A stretch of 41,264 nt of DNA from Bacteroidales bacterium (GTDB taxonomy: Bacteria; Bacteroidota; Bacteroidia; Bacteroidales; UBA10428): positions 1-41,264 of the forward strand of contig JAFGVA010000113.1 in assembly GCA_016938235.1 (NCBI GenBank), given 5' to 3'. How positions within the stretch are numbered: the first letter of the stretch is position 1; each line of letters begins with the position of its first letter. The notes under the pieces are model-generated. The model did no database searches, was not told where the DNA came from, and saw only the letters and a list, made by a program, of their open reading frames with translations. A program made the position numbers and the translations under genes. Below are positions 14,890-26,000 of this stretch, piece by piece.

Positions 14890-16569
14890 TTACTTTACAT
14901 ACCAGTTACTTCTGTCCATCAATTTTTGTCTTATTGCAACTTTTGTTCCTTGGTCTTCAAACTTAGAAGCGACAATATTAGCCAGGTATGAATTGTCATT
15001 TCTTCGAATAGCCAGACGTACCAAATCCTGAAAGCGATTTCCCTCATAGGCTGTTTCCAAGGCCAGTTCCTCCTGAATCAGGTTCTCAACAAAAAGCACA
15101 GAATCCATTGATGTTGGTTGAGGATTTATTATATAAAATGTGGTGTCACTCTCCAAATGTCCCAATCCGCGTGCCCTTATGCCTATGTTATTGTCAAAAC
15201 GAGAATCCTTAAAATCCATATAGTTTGGCAAAGGGTCTTCTATTTCGTTGGCGGGTATAATGGTTCGGTTTGCCAGAGTCGTTTTCTTCAACCCATTTTT
15301 TAATACAGCCATTGCTAAATTGGGTTTTCCAAGGCGATTAATAGCTTCGGCATAATGCAGGTACAACAATCCAATCCGGTACGGTACAATCACATTCGCT
15401 TGAGTAGCTCCATTGTTATAATTCATGCTGTAATATTTATAAACAAAGTGGTTCTCTGTTAATTCATCGGTTATAGTTGAATTATAAGAATAGAACGTAC
15501 CGTATTTTCTTAAATCGCCGTGCGTAGTTAAAGACCCATTGGTATAATAAGCATGAAAATAGAATGCAGAATCAAATTTTTCAATTGCCAAATTGGTTGG
15601 CAAGAGAGTTTGTGTTAATTCGTATGTTGCCGTGTTGGCACTTAAGAACATACTGTCGATAGACGTGTTGTATTCAAATTCATTACTGACAGCCAGTAGC
15701 GTTATCATCTCTGCCGAACTCTTGCCATCAAAGATATTGCTCCAGCGTGTTGATAAAACACCTGAGAACTCCATTGTTGAGCCTGTTCCAACTGCCTCTC
15801 TGGTACTTCTGAAATTGGCAGATACAATATAATTATTACCATACATCAAATCGCGATATTCGTTTGCTGCTGCCAAATAATTATCAGTCCACAAATACAA
15901 ATCGCCAAGTAAAAAAGGGATAGAGAACGTCAATAGCTCGGTTCTGCAAAAACCGCCAAAACTGCCCGGATATATGGGCTCTATCTTTTTAAATGGCAAT
16001 AACTCTTCGATGAGAATTGGAAACAGTTCTTCTTTTCCAATTGCTTTCTTTTCCTTATTCGCCTCTCCAATGCTCAAAACTGGCTTGTCAAAATAATATA
16101 CCTCTCCAAAATTCAGAACCAGTTGCATATAAGTCCATGCTTTGATACCTTTTGCAGCTGCAAGGACTTTATACATATCTTCAACTCCGCCATTCTGATT
16201 CGTTGTATCTACATTCTCTATCACATAGTTGCAATTATTAATTACTGCGTAATAGTCAGCCTGATTTGTCGTATAGGGATTATCATCAGAGTAATCTCCG
16301 AAATAATAAATCTCGTCAAGGTACTTATTTACCCCTGTAGCTGGCTTTAATAAATCTCCGCGCAATTCACCCAATATGACATAACTATCGGCTAAATTCT
16401 GTAGTTGACTTAGAATGCCAAACATAGAGTAGAGGCTATCTGCATTCATTTTATTGTCATCAACAAAAAGAACGCTTTTTGAGTCGACTTCCAACATATC
16501 TTCACATGATGAAAGAAAGCAACTTGAGGGTAAAAGCAATAAGAAAAATATTTTGATTATCCTTTTCAT
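14890..16569 (-). CDS. RagB/SusD-family surface glycan-binding lipoprotein (first pair)
   Basis: A 559-aa outer-membrane lipoprotein that covers the SusC channel and holds the substrate. I start at the ATG at 16569 (MKRIIKIFF) because it directly gives a signal peptide with the lipobox LSSC (Cys22); an upstream TTG would add nine residues. The SusD fold shows as helical TPR-like repeats (KGIKAWTYMQLVLNFGEVYYFDKP; FLLGDLYLWTDNYLAAANEYRDL) and the family's C-terminal block (LIQEELALETAYEGNRFQDLVRLAIR). It ends with DRSNWYVK. It lies 33 bp behind its SusC partner. Its sequence differs strongly from the second SusD, so the two pairs probably bind different ligands or different parts of one polymer. 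Confidence 0.93.
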   Translation of the reverse strand: MKRIIKIFFLLLLPSSCFLSSCEDMLEVDSKSVLFVDDNKMNADSLYSMFGILSQLQNLADSYVILGELRGDLLKPATGVNKYLDEIYYFGDYSDDNPYTTNQADYYAVINNCNYVIENVDTTNQNGGVEDMYKVLAAAKGIKAWTYMQLVLNFGEVYYFDKPVLSIGEANKEKKAIGKEELFPILIEELLPFKKIEPIYPGSFGGFCRTELLTFSIPFLLGDLYLWTDNYLAAANEYRDLMYGNNYIVSANFRSTREAVGTGSTMEFSGVLSTRWSNIFDGKSSAEMITLLAVSNEFEYNTSIDSMFLSANTATYELTQTLLPTNLAIEKFDSAFYFHAYYTNGSLTTHGDLRKYGTFYSYNSTITDELTENHFVYKYYSMNYNNGATQANVIVPYRIGLLYLHYAEAINRLGKPNLAMAVLKNGLKKTTLANRTIIPANEIEDPLPNYMDFKDSRFDNNIGIRARGLGHLESDTTFYIINPQPTSMDSVLFVENLIQEELALETAYEGNRFQDLVRLAIRRNDNSYLANIVASKFEDQGTKVAIRQKLMDRSNWYVK

Positions 16570-16602
16570 GTTTCTTAATTTAATGTCATTCAACAAATTG
16601 TA

Positions 16603-19600
16603 TTACAAATCAATTCTGACTCCTAAATAATAACTTCTGGTTAGTGGCATAAATCCGGCATCCACACCTTGTGTCAGTACTGAGTTGCCGGCTGAAAATT
16701 CAGGATCGTGTCCCAAATAGTTGGTAAAAGTGACCAGGTTGCTGACGGTAGCCCATACATTTAATCCGCGTATGTAATTATTCTTTATGGGAATTTCGTA
16801 GGATAATGTGACATTCTTTATTTTCAGATACGAACCATCTTCAATCCAACGGTCAGAGAACCGTGAATTACACATTGGATCACCATAAACAGATCTGGGC
16901 TGAGTGGTCTGTTGTCCTTCTGCAACCCATCGATTGAGCATTGCTTTTGATTGATTGCTGAAATCACTGCCGGTTTCCAACACCCTGCGGTAATAGTTAT
17001 ACACATCATTACCCAATGAATAAGTAAACAATGCATCCAGCTTTAATCGTTTGTAGGCAATTGTTGTGTTTATATTACCGTAAATGTCAGGATTAGGATC
17101 ACCTATTACCTGCTTATCGTTTTCGTCTATGATGCCATCTTTTAAAACTTCTTCGAAACGAATATCACCTGCTTCAAAATAGTTGTAGCTACCACTCAAC
17201 CCCGCAGATTGCTTAAGATTAGCTTCGGCGGCTTCTGCTTCGGTAGCTAAAACGCCATTGGTTTTGTAACCATAAAACAATCCGGCCGCACTACCGGTTT
17301 GAGTGATTACCTGCCCTTCGTAAACATCAGTAATAAAATAACCTTCATTGTTTACCAACGATTTTATTTTGTTCTTGTAATGCCCAACGCTAAATGCGAG
17401 GTTCCATTTAACATTATTCAGGTTAAGTACTTTAAAATCGGCTGAAACCTCGTAACCTTTATTTTCCAATGATCCTCCATTGGTCCAGTACAAGCCAGTA
17501 CCCAAAGTTTCAGGCAGATTTTGCTGAATCAATAAGTGATCGGTTTGACTGGAGTAGATATCAAAAATCAATGAAATCCGATTTTTGAACAAGCCCAGAT
17601 CAACTCCGGCATTCATCCGCCTGGTTACTTCCCATTGTATCTTTTCATTTTCATAATGAGAGAGGACTAATCCGTTAGCCCTGTCAGTAAAACGAACAGA
17701 AGTAAGATATGCTGCCGATTCATAATCGGGTATTGCATCATTACCCGTTAATCCGTATCCTGCCCTAATTTTACCGAAACTGATAAATGGAAGATGATGC
17801 ATAAACTTTTCAGAAGTTAACAACCAAGCAGCGTTTGCAGAAGGGAAAGCACCCCACGTAACACCGAACACTGAAACTCCGTCATCCGTTTCTTTTCCGA
17901 ACCGTGATGATGCATCAAGAGCCATCGTGGCTGTTAAAAAATACTTTTGGTTATAATCGTAATTGACATTTGCATAACTTGAAATGGACCTGGTTTGGTT
18001 GTTTATACCATAAGCGTTTTTGAAATCATAATTTCCGGTAATCATGGTATTGGTATTTGATCCCGAATTATGCTCTTCGATATAGTCCATTTCGCTATTG
18101 TTGACCTGATACCTAAAGCCTGCCAATGCTTTTACACTATGTGTATTCATTGTTTTTTCAAAGGTTAACCTCGTATCATCATAAACAGTTTTGTTGCTTA
18201 CCACCTGACTTTGTAACCTGTTCTTTGAAATGCCTTTATTCTCAATATACCTTTCAGGCGAATAATCTATAGGCAGAAAATAAGCTTCATCGATATTGTA
18301 CTGGCTGTAATCAAACTGTGTACTAAGAGATAATCCGGGCAACAGCTGGATTACGGGTTTTACACCCAGGTTATACTGATACTTCTTGTGCTTATTTTGC
18401 GAATTATCCAGTATTCCTGATGGATTCCCAATTCCGAACAGGTCAACTGAAGCATAACGCTTTGTTTCCTCTCCTGCATCGTTAAATTCGTAAGGACTCA
18501 AGAATGGCGATTTTATTTGTGCCTGCCATGTTGGTGATGAATAATAATCAATCCCATCATCAACCAGTGTTCGTTCAATTCTGGAATAAGCCATATTGAT
18601 TCCCATGTCTATACGGTTAGTTAGTTTCGCATCCACGTTAAACCTGGCATTTAAACGCTGCAAATCAGTGGTTTTGACTAATTCGTCTGATTTGGTATAC
18701 CCCATGGAAAAATAGTACTGTGCACGATCATCACCTCCATCTACATTAACAAGTAAATTGCTTGTGCTACCGGTTTGATATACTTCATCACTCCAGTCTG
18801 TATTATTATAATAAGCATTGTTTCTACTGTCTGCAGGATTCCCCAAAAATGCAGAGGCGACAGGAGAAGTTTTCATCATCTCGCTGGCAAAAATCCGGTA
18901 CTCATCTCCATTCATCATTGGTGTTATTGATGGCGTTTCACTCATTCCATAAAACATATTCACCCCAATTTTAGTAGCCTGCGATTTTCCTCGTTTAGTA
19001 GTAATAAGGATGACTCCATTCGCTGCTTTTGACCCATATATGGATGTTCCATCCTTTAGTACCGATACATTTTCAATATCGTTTACATCAATGTCGGCAA
19101 GTGAGTTATAAAAGAGCCCCTTATGAATAGAGTTAACATCAAAATCATTCCTCACGATCCCATCAACTACTATAAGTGGCTGTGCATTTACATTCAAAGA
19201 GTTATACCCCCTGATAAACATAGTATTGCCAACGGCCGACAATCCTGTTCGCGATACCGTTTTTACATCTCCGCTCAATGCTGCCTGTATAACCCCATCT
19301 ACTGTTACATCAGTTATTGTGATAATATCGTTCTGACTGCTTATTGACATCGGTAAAGCAGAATTATTGATCGATCCTGTTGGTGTAAGTACTTTCTTAA
19401 AATAATTTGGAAACTCCTGGCTATAAAGGTCTATTTCAATATAATTTCTGCCTTGAACCGGAATCTCCATTTTTCCATAATCAAAAGCTTCGACATGCAA
19501 CACTTCATCTCCCGAAGGCAATGTTATTTCAAAAACGCCATCGAAGTCGCCTATTGCTGTTTCTTTTATATTGGGAACAGAGATGACTGCTGCTGGTATT

Positions 19601-19737
19601 GGTTCTTTTGTATGCGCATCCCGCACCAATCCTTTAACTGTATATGTTACACTATCGGTTTGCGAATTTGCCCATTGGGTAAATGACAATACGATGATAA
19701 TAATCACATATTTTATGGTATAGAAACTATTCTTCAT
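16603..19737 (-). CDS. SusC/RagA-family TonB-linked outer-membrane transporter (first pair)
   Basis: A 1044-aa beta-barrel importer driven by TonB. The signal peptide ends near residue 25 (TQWANSQ). A carboxypeptidase-like regulatory domain follows (about 33-105: YTVKGLVRDAHTKEPIPAAVISV). The plug (about 125-250) shows the SusC signature MFIRGYNSLNVNAQPLIVVDGI and the NVSVLKDGTSIYGSKAANGVILITTKRG block. The remaining 790 residues are the 22-strand barrel, ending in the aromatic-rich YLGVRIDL typical for outer-membrane insertion. There is no N-terminal STN signalling domain, so it is a transporter without a linked sigma/anti-sigma pair. It pairs with the SusD gene 33 bp downstream and follows a FAS1 lipoprotein gene by 47 bp. 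Confidence 0.95.
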   Translation of the reverse strand: MKNSFYTIKYVIIIIVLSFTQWANSQTDSVTYTVKGLVRDAHTKEPIPAAVISVPNIKETAIGDFDGVFEITLPSGDEVLHVEAFDYGKMEIPVQGRNYIEIDLYSQEFPNYFKKVLTPTGSINNSALPMSISSQNDIITITDVTVDGVIQAALSGDVKTVSRTGLSAVGNTMFIRGYNSLNVNAQPLIVVDGIVRNDFDVNSIHKGLFYNSLADIDVNDIENVSVLKDGTSIYGSKAANGVILITTKRGKSQATKIGVNMFYGMSETPSITPMMNGDEYRIFASEMMKTSPVASAFLGNPADSRNNAYYNNTDWSDEVYQTGSTSNLLVNVDGGDDRAQYYFSMGYTKSDELVKTTDLQRLNARFNVDAKLTNRIDMGINMAYSRIERTLVDDGIDYYSSPTWQAQIKSPFLSPYEFNDAGEETKRYASVDLFGIGNPSGILDNSQNKHKKYQYNLGVKPVIQLLPGLSLSTQFDYSQYNIDEAYFLPIDYSPERYIENKGISKNRLQSQVVSNKTVYDDTRLTFEKTMNTHSVKALAGFRYQVNNSEMDYIEEHNSGSNTNTMITGNYDFKNAYGINNQTRSISSYANVNYDYNQKYFLTATMALDASSRFGKETDDGVSVFGVTWGAFPSANAAWLLTSEKFMHHLPFISFGKIRAGYGLTGNDAIPDYESAAYLTSVRFTDRANGLVLSHYENEKIQWEVTRRMNAGVDLGLFKNRISLIFDIYSSQTDHLLIQQNLPETLGTGLYWTNGGSLENKGYEVSADFKVLNLNNVKWNLAFSVGHYKNKIKSLVNNEGYFITDVYEGQVITQTGSAAGLFYGYKTNGVLATEAEAAEANLKQSAGLSGSYNYFEAGDIRFEEVLKDGIIDENDKQVIGDPNPDIYGNINTTIAYKRLKLDALFTYSLGNDVYNYYRRVLETGSDFSNQSKAMLNRWVAEGQQTTQPRSVYGDPMCNSRFSDRWIEDGSYLKIKNVTLSYEIPIKNNYIRGLNVWATVSNLVTFTNYLGHDPEFSAGNSVLTQGVDAGFMPLTRSYYLGVRIDL

Positions 19738-19784
19738 AATCTACTTTTTTTATTTTTCAGTATGAGGAGAATTTATCTCTGACA

Positions 19785-21377
19785 TTACTGCATGACTGGT
19801 TCCAAAATTATCCGATCAATGGCAACATTTCTTGAATAAGTACCACGTCGTTCCTCTTTAATAGTCGCTGCATTCTCCACCTTTAAAAAAACGTTGATGT
19901 TATCTTTATAATTTATTGAAGTATTACTATACTCAATTAAATCGGCATAAGAGAATTCATAGTTTTCGGCTATCAATAGTTTTGTTATTTCTCCTCCATT
20001 TGTCACGTTATTAGGCACTGTAATAGCCTTGTCGATTATTTTTTTTCCGAGCGAATCGACATACGACAAATAGAATTTCAGTTTATATGGTCTGGTATCC
20101 GCTGTATCTATTGCTGTTATTGGAACAAAAACACAATAGATATTATACTTCACATTTGCCAGTGTATTAGGTATTGGGAACCTTGCCCATGCATAAGAAT
20201 AGTCACTTGCCGGTAAATTTTCAAAGCGTACGTAGTAATTGTTTGATGCCTGAAAAGTTGTTCCTAAAGTGCCATAAGTATTCAGATTGTAATTATCCGA
20301 TTTTGTTCTCAGGGAGTAACTGTTGTTTTCAGCTTCAACCGATATTGTCCTGACCCATGAATCTTCCAGCTTATTATTCATCGCATCGGCAATATAACCA
20401 TACCCGTTGCTCAGGCTTTGCTGCTCAGTTGCTGCAAACAAATAATCGGGCGAATGATAAACATTACCACTGGTCGATATAAGCGAGTCCTTATTTGTTG
20501 GAGACTCCACATATCCATTAAACAGGAAATCCTGAATAATGGCCCATTTTGTTTTGGTAATTTGTCGGGATATACCATTTTGCATAATGCCATCAACAAC
20601 TTTGTCTGTCGACTTGAAAAAAGGGAATATCTTATCGTAAGTTGTATTCCATGCTTCGTTGGTTGGCAAAATTGCAGTGTAGATATTTTTTTCACTATTT
20701 ATAAGGCCTAACGAATTTAGCACCCTGTTGCTTTGAACAAACACTGAATCAACAAAAATACCATTATCATCATAACTTGACTCCTTGTCGAAATAGACTG
20801 TTGTTAATGAATTAATATATGATCTCAAAGAATCCAAACCACTGGCTTGTTGGATGTACTCCCAGATGTTTGGTATGTATGGCAGATATTGATCAGTTAT
20901 GTGAACAATCCCATTTTTTGTAAGTAGGTTAGGTTCGGTTATTTCTATGTCATGGCGTAAGTTACTATAATAATATTTTGCTCCGACCCGGTACAGTTTT
21001 AAGTATTTACCATTAAAACCATGTATTTCTCCAGGGGTTGTTTGTGTATAACTGGTAAGGTGGTTACCAACCAGTAGTTTCAAATTCTCTGTATCTTCCA
21101 TATCAACACCACTTAGGGCTTCGTTGGTAGGGGCAAATACTGTAAATGATTGTGATCGTTTTAAAGTATCTTCATAACCGGTTATTTGCAGCATTTTCAC
21201 GAAGGTACTCAGCTCTTCTCTCGTCTTCATGTAATCGATCAAATTCAGTTCGCTTCTCTCGGTATAATCTCCGGCATAATGCTCATCGAACTCGTTGCTG
21301 CACGAAATTCCGGTCATGGCAAGTATTAGTGATGCGACCAATATTGTAACGAGTTTTCTTATCTTATTTATTTCCAT
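19785..21377 (-). CDS. Fasciclin (FAS1) domain lipoprotein, two FAS1 plus C-terminal beta-sandwich
   Basis: A 530-aa lipoprotein with lipobox GISC (Cys26). The first FAS1 domain (about 45-165) has the H1-like box SFTVFAPTNEAL (77-88) and the second box NGIVHITDQYL (155-165). A second, more divergent FAS1 (about 170-330) has YTAILPTNEAW. The last 190 residues are a predicted beta-sandwich that opens with VEAENNSYSLR and closes with AIDRIILEPV, the way many carbohydrate-binding jelly-roll domains end. FAS1 domains mediate adhesion in secreted and surface proteins. This gene sits between two SusC/SusD pairs, 44 and 47 bp from its neighbours, so the protein probably joins the first SusCD complex at the cell surface. 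Ligand unknown. Confidence 0.88.
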   Translation of the reverse strand: MEINKIRKLVTILVASLILAMTGISCSNEFDEHYAGDYTERSELNLIDYMKTREELSTFVKMLQITGYEDTLKRSQSFTVFAPTNEALSGVDMEDTENLKLLVGNHLTSYTQTTPGEIHGFNGKYLKLYRVGAKYYYSNLRHDIEITEPNLLTKNGIVHITDQYLPYIPNIWEYIQQASGLDSLRSYINSLTTVYFDKESSYDDNGIFVDSVFVQSNRVLNSLGLINSEKNIYTAILPTNEAWNTTYDKIFPFFKSTDKVVDGIMQNGISRQITKTKWAIIQDFLFNGYVESPTNKDSLISTSGNVYHSPDYLFAATEQQSLSNGYGYIADAMNNKLEDSWVRTISVEAENNSYSLRTKSDNYNLNTYGTLGTTFQASNNYYVRFENLPASDYSYAWARFPIPNTLANVKYNIYCVFVPITAIDTADTRPYKLKFYLSYVDSLGKKIIDKAITVPNNVTNGGEITKLLIAENYEFSYADLIEYSNTSINYKDNINVFLKVENAATIKEERRGTYSRNVAIDRIILEPVMQ

Positions 21378-21421
21378 ATTGTTTGTTTTAAAGAAACTTT
21401 ACATCCGGCTTGAAACAGTTG

Positions 21422-23032
21422 CTATCTCTCTACTGAGCTTACTGTTTCATAATATTCGTTTTGGTTCAGATTTTCGTTGGCATCGATTTCGCTTTGAGCT
21501 ATAGGCATATACATGGCATCTAACACAACAGCGCCCAACGGAGCTGTTGAACTCTCCATCTTTGCATTGACCAATAAATTTAAAGTCGTAAGTTTTGACT
21601 CGTCTCGTCGCACCATGCGTACCAGGTCATGCCAGCGCTTGCCTTCAAATAGCAATTCACGCTGACGTTCTCTTAACACCAATTCTTCAATCGCCTGCTT
21701 CGAAGAGTAATTTAATGCTGTGACGCGAAGTGAATCAGCCTCAGGGTTCGACCGTAGATAAGTCTGATTGACTAACCTGACTGCTTCTTGCAGGTTTTCC
21801 TGCTCTGAGCCTGTCTGTAATTGAACCAATGCCTCAGCTTTCATCAATATGATATCAGACAGGCGATATATTATCCAATTTGATGTGTTTGATCTGTAAT
21901 AGTATGTGCGTTTTGAGTTAATCTTATTAACACTCATTCCGGCATATTTAAAAATGGCATAAACACCACTCGTTGCCGTGGGATTAATAAAATATTCAGA
22001 ACGTACATCGTTGGACGACTCAAAAGTTGCATCCGGTAATTTGTAGTTAAACGGACTGTTTGCCCCCGTAAACACCTCTGTTCCTGTATTATCATAAGCT
22101 AAAGGAGTAGGGAAGGCAAAGTAGCCGAGTTTAATCCCGTTATTTCCATACAAATCGTTTACTGCGGTATTCTCCATATCGTCATCTTCGAACTGCAATT
22201 CAAAAATGCTTTCTGAGGAGTTAGTCCGATAAAAGATCTGTCCGAACATCTGTTCAGGATCTGTTATCAGACTTATGTTAGGATCAGCAAGAACAGCATT
22301 ACATGCATCAATGCTTTTTTCAAAATCACCTTTCCATAAATAAACATCTGCAAGCAATGCATTGACGGCGCTTTTTGTTATACGCCCTTTATCGAATACA
22401 GTCTTCCCAAAACTCTCACGTACATACCCGTTGGCTTTCACATATTCCAGATCGTTTATAATGTTGTCCAGGACTTCTCCTTCCGGGCTTTGAGAAACGT
22501 TATAGTCCTGCACGTCTGAAATGCTTGGATCGGTAATCCACGGAATGTCTCTGAAGGTGCGGACAAGATAAAAATAAGCAAGTGCACGTAGGGTAATTGC
22601 TTCTCCTTGAATCAACTGAAGGTCTTTTTGTGTAAAGTTATCATCCAGTGCTGTTACTTCCGGGGCATAATACAAAAGAGTGTTACAATAGTTGATAACC
22701 GCGTAGAAAGAGTTCCATGAATTGTAGGCATTATTTGGTGTAATCTCTCCCTGTAATATCCGGTACATGTCGTATATACCAGACGCAAACCCTTTGCCAT
22801 TCACGATGTTATCAGATCGTAATTCACCCCACACCATCATGCGCTCAATACATGCTCTCTCTGTCAATCCCCTGTAACAGGTGGCAAGTACCGATTCAAC
22901 ATCTGATTCTGATTTCCAGAAATCTTCAAGAATAATATCATTTTCAGGTCTCTTATCCAGCCAGTCTTCACAACCAGTGAAAACAAGTAATAAGGATAAT
23001 GCTATAATTTTATAGATACTTTTCATTTTCAA
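21422..23032 (-). CDS. RagB/SusD-family surface glycan-binding lipoprotein (second pair)
   Basis: A 536-aa lipoprotein with lipobox FTGC (Cys21), followed by EDWLDKRPENDIILEDFWKSESD, the usual SusD N-terminus. TPR-like helices are clear (GEAITLRALAYFYLVRTFRDIPWI; AVNALLADVYLWKGDFEKSIDA), and the C-terminus has the family block ELVLRERQRELLFEGKRWHDLVRMVRRDE. It starts 9 bp after the SusC gene it pairs with. This is the more canonical of the two SusD proteins. It would cap the second SusC and select oligosaccharide or another large ligand. Confidence 0.95.
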   Translation of the reverse strand: MKMKSIYKIIALSLLLVFTGCEDWLDKRPENDIILEDFWKSESDVESVLATCYRGLTERACIERMMVWGELRSDNIVNGKGFASGIYDMYRILQGEITPNNAYNSWNSFYAVINYCNTLLYYAPEVTALDDNFTQKDLQLIQGEAITLRALAYFYLVRTFRDIPWITDPSISDVQDYNVSQSPEGEVLDNIINDLEYVKANGYVRESFGKTVFDKGRITKSAVNALLADVYLWKGDFEKSIDACNAVLADPNISLITDPEQMFGQIFYRTNSSESIFELQFEDDDMENTAVNDLYGNNGIKLGYFAFPTPLAYDNTGTEVFTGANSPFNYKLPDATFESSNDVRSEYFINPTATSGVYAIFKYAGMSVNKINSKRTYYYRSNTSNWIIYRLSDIILMKAEALVQLQTGSEQENLQEAVRLVNQTYLRSNPEADSLRVTALNYSSKQAIEELVLRERQRELLFEGKRWHDLVRMVRRDESKLTTLNLLVNAKMESSTAPLGAVVLDAMYMPIAQSEIDANENLNQNEYYETVSSVER

Positions 23033-23041
23033 ATCATTTAC

Positions 23042-26000
23042 TTATAATCCAACTGTTATTCCCAAGGTAAAATCTTTAGTTCTTGGGGTATTGCTGCCAT
23101 CAATGCTTAGCCCTTTGTTAGCCAGTGAACCATAACCCACTTCAGGGTCTACCCCGCTGTATTTTGTCCAGGTATATAAATTGTTAATGGTCAGATAAAC
23201 TGATAACCTGTTCAGTCCATATTTCTTAAGTATTTGCTTAGGCATGGAATAGTTAAACGTCAGGTATTTGAAACGAATGAAAGAACCGTCTTCTACATAT
23301 CGGTCGCTTCCCAACCAGTTGTAGCCATAACCGTACAATGCCCGTGGCATGTCGGTATCATCACCATCTCTTCTCCAACGCCAGTTAACTGCGATACTCT
23401 GATTGTCATTACCGTACATATTCTCAGAGTACATACGGGCATTATTAATGATCTTATTTCCATACCTGAAGTTGAAAAACATACGGCATGAGAAATTTTT
23501 ATAACGGAATGTAGGTCCGAAACCTCCGTTTAACTTCGGATTGGCATTTCCCAGGTAAACGATATCCAGTTCGTCAATTGAACCATCGTGATTAATATCT
23601 TCATAGACAGCATCCCCGCCTCTGAAAAGGTATCGTCGTGACGTATTGTTATAGGAGAAAAACAACTTTTTAGGATCTCCTTTTTCATCCAGCACCACGT
23701 TTCCATACTCATCAATAGCTACCGGAGCAAGTGGTTTGCCATTGGCTCCAACAACGGTTCCTTCAGTATTTAATGCTGTCTCATAGTCATCATATTTATA
23801 GGTGCCTTTAAACCTGAAGCCATAAATAGAACCAAAGGAGTTGCCTTCCTGTATTCGGGTCAGGTATGAGCCATTGGCATAGTCAAAATCTGAATTGTAC
23901 CCGTCAAGCAGGGTTTGATCCAACTCTATAATAGTATTTTTATTATTGGCCAGGTTCAGGGTAAAATCAAGATTGAAATCTTTAACCTTCACAATTTTAT
24001 TAAGGTTCAGTACTACTTCCCAGCCCTCATTGTCCATGATTCCTCCATTGATGTAGGGCACTGAACCAAAACCTGAGGTGCCTGTTATTGCAACATTACT
24101 AAATAACATATCCTTGATGCGCTTCGTGTAATAGTTGAAATCCATCCGTATTTTATCGTTGAACAGACCTATCTCCATTCCATAATTATACTGTGTTGCC
24201 ACTTCCCATCTCAAATCGTCCAACCTTAAGGAATTTGGCTTTAATGCAGTTATGCCGCCATAACTTCCGTATTGCGAATAACGACTAAAATGTAAATAGT
24301 CGTATTTTGGCTGGTTACCACTTTTTCCCCATGAAGGACGAAGTGCTAAAAAGTTCAACCAGTTCTTTAACGGATACATGAATGGTTCGTCTGAAACAAT
24401 CCATTTTAATGAGACTCCGGGGAAAGTTCCCCATCGATTGCCTTTACCAAAACGGCTACTCCCGTCCCTTCGAACTGTTGCTGTAGCAATATATTTTCCT
24501 TTAAATGCATAATGACCTCTGAACATATAAGCAAATCCATTCCATGTAGAACGTCCATTTCCTATTCCTTCCAGATAACCAAAGTTTGAAGCATCTATCA
24601 ACTCACCCGAGGGCAGTCCATAGGTTGTAATACTTTGGCTCGAACTGTTGCCACTTGTCAACTGCATCGATCCGTAAAGTGTCAAGGCGTGACTGGTATT
24701 CGTAAATTTTGGCACAAACAACAAGTTGTTATCCATAAAAATATTCAGGCTTCCCGACGAAGCATCAAAAGCGCTGTTTACCCCGGCATCATTCCATACA
24801 AGATTGGATGTGGATGCGGGTAGAAATGTCACTGTTTTATCATTGTTTGTATCAAACGAAGCTCCCACATTCAAACGCAATGTGCTTTTATCGCGACTCA
24901 ATAAATCATAAATCAAATTTATCCTGGGTATAATACGTGTAGAACGCACGCTGTTCGTGGCAAGGTAGGCAAGAGCCACCGGATTTTTAAGGTTCTTTTG
25001 ATCGCTATTCAGCTCCGAATCACTTGATATATTATAATAATCGTTGGTATTATTCCCCTCACTATCCTGCCTGTATACACTCACGTTTGGCATCTTGGCG
25101 TATGCTATAGCCAATAGATTTTCATAATTACGTTTATTATCCGACTGTGTGAATGATATTTCTGTATTTACCCTGATTCTATCCGAAATTTTGTAATCGA
25201 GGCTTAAACGGGATGAGATACGTGAAAACTCCTGTCCAATTATTGTCCCATCCTGCCCTAAATAGCCTCCTGCAAAGCGATAGGTGGCCCGCTCACCACC
25301 ACCGGATATTGTCAAGTAATGATCATGTATGTTTCCTGTCTGTGTAACCTCTTTTACCCAATCGGTATTATTGTTAAAATTCTCATATTCCGGAAAATTA
25401 GGATCGTAATTGATTTCAGCCACATCATTCGCATTGTCATCGTTTCTGGGATTCAGGTAAGCTTCTTTGATATACATGGTATAATCATCGCCGGTTAACA
25501 AATTTCGTCCTCTGGGCTGTCGGGTATTGGTATAACGGTAGGTATATTCAACTTTTATTGGCCCTGTTACACCTCTTTTTGTTGTGATTTCAATAACACC
25601 GTTGGCTCCTTTCGACCCCCAGATGGCGGTTGCTGCTGCATCTTTTAAAACAGTAATTTCAGCAATATCATCGGGATTGATACTCAACATATTTGCATAT
25701 TGTTCGCTATTGGAATTTGCATAGTCGAAATTCGGATCTACATCCATCGAATACGGAATCCCGTTAAGTACAATCAAAGGTTCGCTTTCGCCGTTTATGG
25801 ATGTAACCCCGCGGATACGCATAGAAGTTGCACTACCCGGATCGGCTGAATTGGCAACAATATCCAGTCCTGCTATCCGTCCTTGCAACAGATCATCAAC
25901 AGATGTGGCCTGTATCCCTTCAAACTTTTCGGTACTTATCGTTTGCATAGCTGTACCTATTTCTCGAGTAGCAATAACAAAACCTCCCTGTTCGCTCTTT